Positions 58,667 through 64,000 of a stretch of 64,000 nt of DNA are shown here, piece after piece (position 1 is the first letter of the stretch; every line of letters begins with the position of its first letter). The notes under the pieces were generated by a model that did not search any database, was not told the origin of the DNA, and saw nothing but the letters and a program-made list of their open reading frames with translations. The stretch lies in the NCBI GenBank assembly GCA_032622095.1, contig CP136068.1:59170025-59234024 (forward strand), given 5' to 3'. A program made the position numbers and the translations under genes. This DNA is from Siphonodentalium dalli. Lineage: Eukaryota > Mollusca > Scaphopoda > Gadilida > Siphonodentaliidae.

Positions 58667-59959
58667 TCGAAATATAATTATTCCGTTTTAGTGGGACTTT
58701 TCAAACTTAAAGGGGTACTGTACGCCATTTTCATAAAATTTCCGGTGACAACAACGATCTAATATCGATAATATATAGAAACATAAGTAATTTGAGTCGA
58801 AGATGTATTCTGTAAACGCTCAGGTTAATAGGCTATCTTAAAATTTAATAATTTAAAAGTTAATAATTTGATATAAATTGAATTTATGACTGGAGCCATA
58901 AAATGGCGTCAATTAAATTACGAATTACCGTAATCAAAAATAGTAATTGAGGGATACTGGATTTTTAAACCGATCGCACACACGATTGCTTAAAATATTA
59001 TGATACGGGGAGAACACTCAAGCCACTCACTGACTAGCGACGATACAATAACTTAAATGATTATATGGGACTAGTATGCATATAATATAACTTTTATTTG
59101 ATTCATTTGGTTGAAAACTTTACAAAAATTACTCGACAACGACAATTTGTATTTTTGCATTCCGGTAAATTTGTCATCCGTAACATGACTTCGTACTCAA
59201 CAGACTTTCAAATAATGGAAAAATTGTTACCTTATTCTCCGACTCGGAGACTATAGAAACCAACAACATGTGGCGTACAGTACCCCTTTAAGGTTAAAAA
59301 TTGATACAAATTTTGTATTATTTTTTGTGTGCTTAACAAGAGCAGTTTATTGCTCTGTTCGCTTAGTATATATCTTAATTTCGCTGAAGTCCACCAAATG
59401 TGGGAAATGTAGCACCATATTATTTATTCTAATGGTCGTTGTGTTTACACTGTTTTAAACTTTGAAAGGGTTGTAATTCCCCGTAATTTATTTAATGTAT
59501 TACATTTATATCTTCAATGTTTAATTAATCTATTTATTATTTATTTATTGACACACATAATTACGATTACAATGGAGAATTCATCGTTATTTGCGTTGTC
59601 AGTCGAAAATCTACGGAATATTTTCAACGGAAAATGCCGAACACAGTTCGCGAGGTCAACTGAGTTCGCATACTTTTAAAAATTTGTAAACATTGCGGTA
59701 AATGTCTCTTTTCGCATTAAATTACCGCTTTCAATTCACAACTGATGTGGGTTTCAGATCAAATAGCATGTCTTCTGCGGAAAATATCCGTTTATTGTCG
59801 CAATTGTGATATTTTATTTCATATAATTGTGGTTTTATTTGAGCGGGTCACTAACGCTTAAGTCGTGTCATAAGAATGCATGGGCCTGGAACTCGGACTA
59901 AAGACCGGCACCTCCATCCCAATCTCTTAGCCGGTTTTAGTACGAGAAGACTTGGACTA
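58664..59959. mobile_element. Mutator-like element, copy 2 (inverted, partial, nested)
   Basis: Positions 59292-59959 and 58664-58706 are the reverse complement of about 9299-10010, closely similar throughout. The terminal repeat ends CTTGGACTA at 59959. A TTAA element interrupts it. The other half (equivalent of 10015-10663) is absent beyond the LINE, so the element was deleted or displaced when the LINE arrived. Confidence 0.82.
58707..59291. mobile_element. TTAA element, Kolobok/T2-like, nested in Mutator-like copy
   Basis: TTAA at 58707-58710 and 59288-59291 flanks 577 bp with perfect 17-bp ends, AGGGGTACTGTACGCCA. TTAAAGGGG fits the TTAAAGGRR terminus of T2-type MITEs. The uninterrupted site is visible in the other Mutator-like copy as AACTTAAGGTT (about 9963-9975), confirming boundaries and TTAA duplication. 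No transposase. Confidence 0.88.
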
Positions 59960-60437
59960 GCCCCATCGTGTAGAATAGACCTGAATGTACCAAAGTTTCA
60001 ACCCCCAAGTCGATAGCTCGATCGGACACGACATTGCCAAGGGAGCCTGTATTTGGTCCTGGTGCTACCAAGCATAATCCTAATTCACTTAGGTCCCTAT
60101 CAAATTGGTTACCTGGGCTTTTACTCAAAAATGTTTGACTAGATATTGAGGAAAAAAGGGCTACTTTTGGCATTGCCAAGGGAGCCTACGGTGTCTGATG
60201 CCCTGTTATGTAGGAGATTGATTTATGCATGGAGTTTGCCAAATGCTAAGTAACTATTCGAACAACCTCCCCTTAATTAATTCGGCATTTTCCAACCGGT
60301 ACCTTAAATCCACTTGTCGGTTTGCGCTCCAAAATACACCTAATAATATTCTCTTGTGGATTTTTCCCCGTATCGAAATAGGTCGATAAATAAATGTCAC
60401 AGAAAGATGCATTGAAGTCATAACAAATACAAGATTA
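59960..60437. other. Gene-free region with short duplicated block
   Basis: TTTCAACCCCCAAGTCGATA with TAGCTCGA occurs at about 59996 and again at 60751. CATTGCCAAGGGAGCCT occurs twice (60032, 60171). A 158-codon minus-strand frame (60254-60730) spans repeat sequence. Confidence 0.4.
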
Positions 60438-60677
60438 CTGTTAACCCCTAACTGGCGGCCGGTTCCGTCCGTTACGTAAAATCCAAAAAGGCAACGACCG
60501 CACCTTCCCTGGCTGCCTGACCACGGAAATGGATAACATATCATGCAGCAAAAACCCCTATGCATCCATGGGCGATCGGGCAAGTCGCTGGCTGCAACGG
60601 ACGTGAATAAATTAACCCATATGCTGCTGCCGAATTCGCTATGAATGTACGCAAAAACGCCGAAAATAGCACCCGCC
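60438..60677. repeat. GC-rich 240-bp repeat, copy 1
   Basis: It starts CTGTTAACCCCTAACTGGCG and ends AAATAGCACCCGCC. The second copy at 61717-61957 is about 85-90% identical by eye. The region translates openly on both strands, but the frame is not kept between copies. Confidence 0.75.
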
Positions 60678-61716
60678 GACCGCACCGCCACCCGGGAACC
60701 AACCGAGATGGGGTATGCCCTTTCGTGCATAATAGACTTGTATGTACCAAATTTTCAACCCCCAAGTCGATAGCTCGAGCGGTAGACCCCGAAGCCACGA
60801 CAACTAGTTTTCACGGCTGGCTGAACCAATTTTCGTGGCTGGTTATCTAGCTAAGCCGGCTCAGTCGCGACGTTCGTGGCTGACGAAATATGGCGGCTCA
60901 GCCGGCTGAGACGTTATAATTCAGGCTTTATTCAGCGTATTTTGTTTCCGAAATTTTCCTAATCCCCGGTCATAGACACCCGCTTGTTTTAATTGGCGTT
61001 TGTATTGAACCCGTATAATTCCAGACCACGCGTATTCTTTTGGTGTTGGGCTTTTCTATTATGGCGAAATACACGAATTAAGGACTCAGTAAATGACTGG
61101 CAGGGATGTACTATGTAGTTTCCCATCTATAAAATCGGTATAAGTTACATTGGGACTTCTGTCGACTACAGACGGCTATCATCACTGGCATCTTGCGATA
61201 TACATGTATACATCATTGAATGCTGAATCCGATAGTATTGATATATAATATTTAAAACTATTTTCTATTCTCTTCTATATGCAGGTATTATGCATATATT
61301 GACAAATGTCAGCGATGTCTGAGACTGAGTCGTGTCGAAATAAACAATTTATACTTTAAACCCTGTCAATACTGAATGGATGCTCCCACTCCGTTATATG
61401 AAAGCATGCATTGGAATAGTCTATTCCACAATGAGAGGCCCCGGGTGTTCTGATAGTGTAACAACCATGCCGTGTCCATACGAGTATATGCCAATATTAG
61501 GCAATGCGGTTTAGTTATTTGCGATTCGCAGTGCAGTTGTCCTTAAGTTAACATATAAGTCCATGCACACGGCTCAGCCATTTTACAATTCCGGCGGCGG
61601 AGATTTGTTCATGCGGCTGGCGTCAGAGATAATATGGCTGGCGGCGCTTGTGGCCAATATGGCTGGCGGCGGCGGCGTGCGACGGCGGCTTCGGGCTCTA
61701 TCGAGCGGCCATGGTA
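60678..61716. other. Gene-free region with GGCTGGCGGC-rich patches
   Basis: Patches rich in GGCTGG, GGCGGC and TCAGCCGGCT occur at 60800-60915 and 61570-61700. The centre is AT-rich and unassigned. Confidence 0.4.
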
Positions 61717-61957
61717 CTGTTAACCCCTAACTGGCGGCCGGTTCCGTCAGTTACGCAAAATCCAAAAAAGGCACCGACCGCACCTCCCCTGGCTGCCCGA
61801 ACACGGAAATGGACATCATACCATGCAGCGAAAACCACTATGCATCCATGGACGATCGGACAAGTCGCTAGCTGCAGCGGAAGTGAATAAATTTACCTAT
61901 ACGCTGCTGCCGAATTCTATATGAATGTACGCAAAAACGCCGAAGATAACACCCGCC
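61717..61957. repeat. GC-rich 240-bp repeat, copy 2
   Basis: Direct repeat of 60438-60677, 1,279 bp downstream. Confidence 0.75.
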
Positions 61958-62101
61958 AAACTCATCTTATCCAAGAAAAACTCTGGTTACATAAAAAATT
62001 TGTGTATACGGTGTACGCGCATTTGTTGCGTTAAAAACCAAAGGTCCCAAGTCAAGGTCCAAATCCCCAACACACTGATGTGAGGTTTAACTCCATCTAC
62101 A

Positions 62102-62572
62102 TACAGTAATGTCCAAAGTAATTCATCACTTAACCACAGCAAAATTGTGTGTATTTTTTCATGATTCTAAATCCTGAAAAATTACCCATAATTATGCTGT
62201 GGTTAACGGGTCAATTACTTTGGGCATTACTGTAACCAATATAAGGATTTGAGGTTTAATGATAACTCAATCATCATACAGTAATGTTCAAAGCAATTGA
62301 CCACTTAACCACAGCAGAATAATGGGTAATTTGAGGATTGTAAATGCTGAAAAAATACATAATTCTGCTGTGGTTAAGTGGTCAATTACTTTGGGCATTA
62401 CTGTAACCAATATAAGGATTTGAGGTATAATGATAACTCAATCCTCATACAGTAATGTCCAAAGTAATTGACCACAGCAAAATTATTGGTAAATTTTCAG
62501 GATTTCAAATCCTGAAAAATTACCAATAATTCTGATGTGGTTAAATGGTCAATTACTTTGGGTATTACTGTA
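62102..62572. mobile_element. Three palindromic MITEs in tandem
   Basis: Units at 62102-62234, 62277-62404 and 62448-62572 each run from TACAGTAATGTYCAAAG to CTTTGGGYATTACTGTA, nearly palindromic throughout (GGTCAATTACTTT/AAAGTAATTGACC, AACCACAGCA/TGCTGTGGTT). TA borders fit a Tc1/mariner-type MITE. Spacers of about 42 bp (AACCAATATAAGGATTTGAG...) repeat with the units, and related spacer sequence lies outside both ends, so MITE plus spacer form a tandem array of about 173-bp period. Confidence 0.8.
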
Positions 62573-62985
62573 ACCAATACAAGGATGTGAGGTTTAATGA
62601 GAACTCCATCCATATAACTAATAATTATGTGTGAAAATCAAAACAAAATAAATTCCATGATGGCGTCCAATATGGACTGCCTAATTCTGCTCCAAAACAT
62701 GTATATTCAATATATGGATGTTTATTGGGGGAAACCGATTATTTCAATGATATTTACATTAACTGTGATCCAAAACCCGACTTACGGGAGCGTGCGACTG
62801 TATCTTAAGCATATGTGCCTATTTAATGAGCCAACAATTGGAATCCCAACAGAGAAGATTGGCGTGGGTCCCTTGCGCGATCTGTCCATCGAAAACTATT
62901 TAGACATCTCAAGACACGTAAGACCCAATAAGTTAATATACAGAATAGATACATCTATTGCCTGAGTGACTAATATTTATATTTG
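62573..62985. other. Gene-free spacer
   Basis: An open frame of 112 codons (62627-62965, +) has ordinary composition, includes a hydrophobic stretch near residues 38-50, and resembles nothing I know. No splice or promoter signal supports it. Confidence 0.35.
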
Positions 62986-63420
62986 TTACAATGAGGTCAA
63001 ATAGTTGCGAAGCCAGCACCACAATTCTTTCCCTCCATAGTAAATCTTAAAACAACTTCTAAAGAATTAATAATTCACCTTATATTTGGTATGAAGCGTC
63101 CTTGGTTAACTGGAGTTCAGATTTGTTAACATCACGTCACCAAGGTAATTACTTGCGAAGCCACAGCCACAACTATTTCCCTCCATAGTAATTATCAAAA
63201 CAACTTCTTAAGAACAATTGACCAGGTCAGTCGCGCAATTATTGGAAGAGCCACGGTCAATCATTTAAAAAAAACCCAAATGTTACATTTAAATTATTGC
63301 TTTATTTAACCAAAACAAAAATTTTATCTTTTAATTATTTCATTTAAATTTTAGTATTTACAGTATACTATGTCCAAGTCTTTATAATCTGTTGAGTGAC
63401 CCCACAGTCGTTTACTTTGT
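62986..63420 (+). mobile_element. Family A repeat, 3' fragment
   Basis: Core words CAAATAGTTGCGAAGCCAG, CTTTCCCTCCATAGT and GTTCAGATTTGTTAACATCA occur, then a diverged 3' end: CCAAGTCTTTATAATCTGTTGAGTGACC (as two adjoining words), a weakened hairpin ACAGTC/TTTACT and TTTGTT. Confidence 0.55.
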
Positions 63421-63552
63421 TAGTAAAAATTTGAAGGATTACTTGTTTAAACGCAATTGTTATCAAAATATTTTATGTATTTTTTTTAATTTCTATTTAT
63501 ATGTAATACCATAATCTTGGTGGCGTTACCATTTCTGACTATGGTTTTCTTG

Positions 63553-63850
63553 TTAGAGTATAGAGGTTAGTTACCCACCCACCACCCCATCCCGCCAATC
63601 ATAGTATCTTATGCGCCGCAGGCGCCCCTATATAGAGGCTACTGCCCACATAAATAATAGGTATAAGTATCTTATGCGCCGCAGGCGCCCCTCGATCATT
63701 AGAGTATAGAGGTTAGTTACCCACCCACCACCCCATCCCGCCACACATAGTATATATCTTATGCGCCGCAGGCGCCCCTATGATAGAGGCTACTGCCCAC
63801 ACAAATAATAGGTACAAGTAACTTAGGCGCCCCTCGATCATTAGAGTATA
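63553..63850. repeat. Two-unit tandem repeat with GCGCCGCAGGCGC
   Basis: TTAGAGTATA begins units at 63553 and 63699 and a stub at 63841 (periods 146 and 142). Each unit contains GTTACCCACCCACCACCCC and one or two copies of TTATGCGCCGCAGGCGCCCC, whose GGCGCCTGCGGCGC core is a short hairpin. Confidence 0.85.
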
Positions 63851-64000
63851 CAGAGTCGTAATTTCGCTAAAATCCGGATTGAGAATCCGAAGCCGATTAC
63901 GGGGGCGGGGCTAATTCCCGATTCTAGGTCAGATTTTGAAATCCACGTGGTCTCCGAAACTATGTTCAATGTTCTCCCAGCGTCAAACATGGCTCATGTA
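63851..64000. other. Window end, unassigned
   Basis: It contains the small inverted pair AATCCGGATT and AATCCGAAGCCGATT. Nothing else is recognised. Confidence 0.4.

Noticed and set aside
60254-60730. 158-codon minus-strand frame as a gene
   Set aside because: It crosses a repeat whose second copy does not keep the frame, and there are overlapping frames on both strands.

Overview
This is eukaryotic, animal-like DNA. It is AT-rich and has no operons, no bacterial gene packing and no long single-exon cellular gene. Almost everything recognisable is a transposable element or tandem repeat. The repeat content suggests a marine invertebrate, most likely a mollusc and probably a bivalve: tRNA-derived SINEs, one ending in AAACCCAAATCAATCAA; interspersed repeats carrying (GTCC)n/(GTCT)n tracts followed by tandem core units; and LINEs ending in (GATTCA)n. 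The species call is an inference from general knowledge of such repeats.

Layout. 1-12 kb: unassigned DNA, a 1.5-kb piggyBac-like element (TTAA), a 2.2-kb inverted-repeat element, a SINE, a 1.37-kb Mutator-like element with a perfect 9-bp target duplication, and a fold-back element. 12-32 kb: a mosaic of four interspersed families (here called A, B, C, D), a FLYWCH zinc-finger fragment, a SINE with a perfect 15-bp target duplication, several MITEs, and two weak candidate exons of an unrecognised host gene near 23.8 and 25.8 kb. 32-38 kb: a hAT-like element with a perfect 8-bp target duplication, more MITEs, more A and B copies, and a TTAA element. 38.9-43.7 kb: about 24 monomers of a roughly 201-bp satellite with a near-perfect palindrome in most monomers. 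43.9-49 kb: an inverted B copy, fold-backs, and a very clean ~110-bp-arm inverted repeat at 48.2-48.4 kb. 49-52 kb: a young 5'-truncated L1/Tx1-like LINE inserted in another repeat. 55-60 kb: an 82-bp tandem array leading into a decayed CR1/Jockey-like LINE, which abuts a second Mutator-like copy that itself carries a TTAA (Kolobok/T2-like) element. 60-64 kb: GC-richer repeats, three MITEs in tandem, and a tandem repeat containing GCGCCGCAGGCGC.

Main result. Families A, B and C look like one structural class: a 5' hairpin; a TCCG/TCTG microsatellite (clear in A and B, degenerate in C); tandem core units of about 130-180 bp; and a common 3' terminus, CTYG followed by host TT. In A and B a 3' copy of the 5' motif in inverted orientation, then a short hairpin, precede that terminus. 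This matches the published description of non-autonomous Helentron-like elements (HINEs). A local sequence duplication supplies a near-empty site for one family C copy. No Rep/helicase gene is present, so mobilisation in trans is inferred. I found no convincing complete host gene, RNA gene or CRISPR array.
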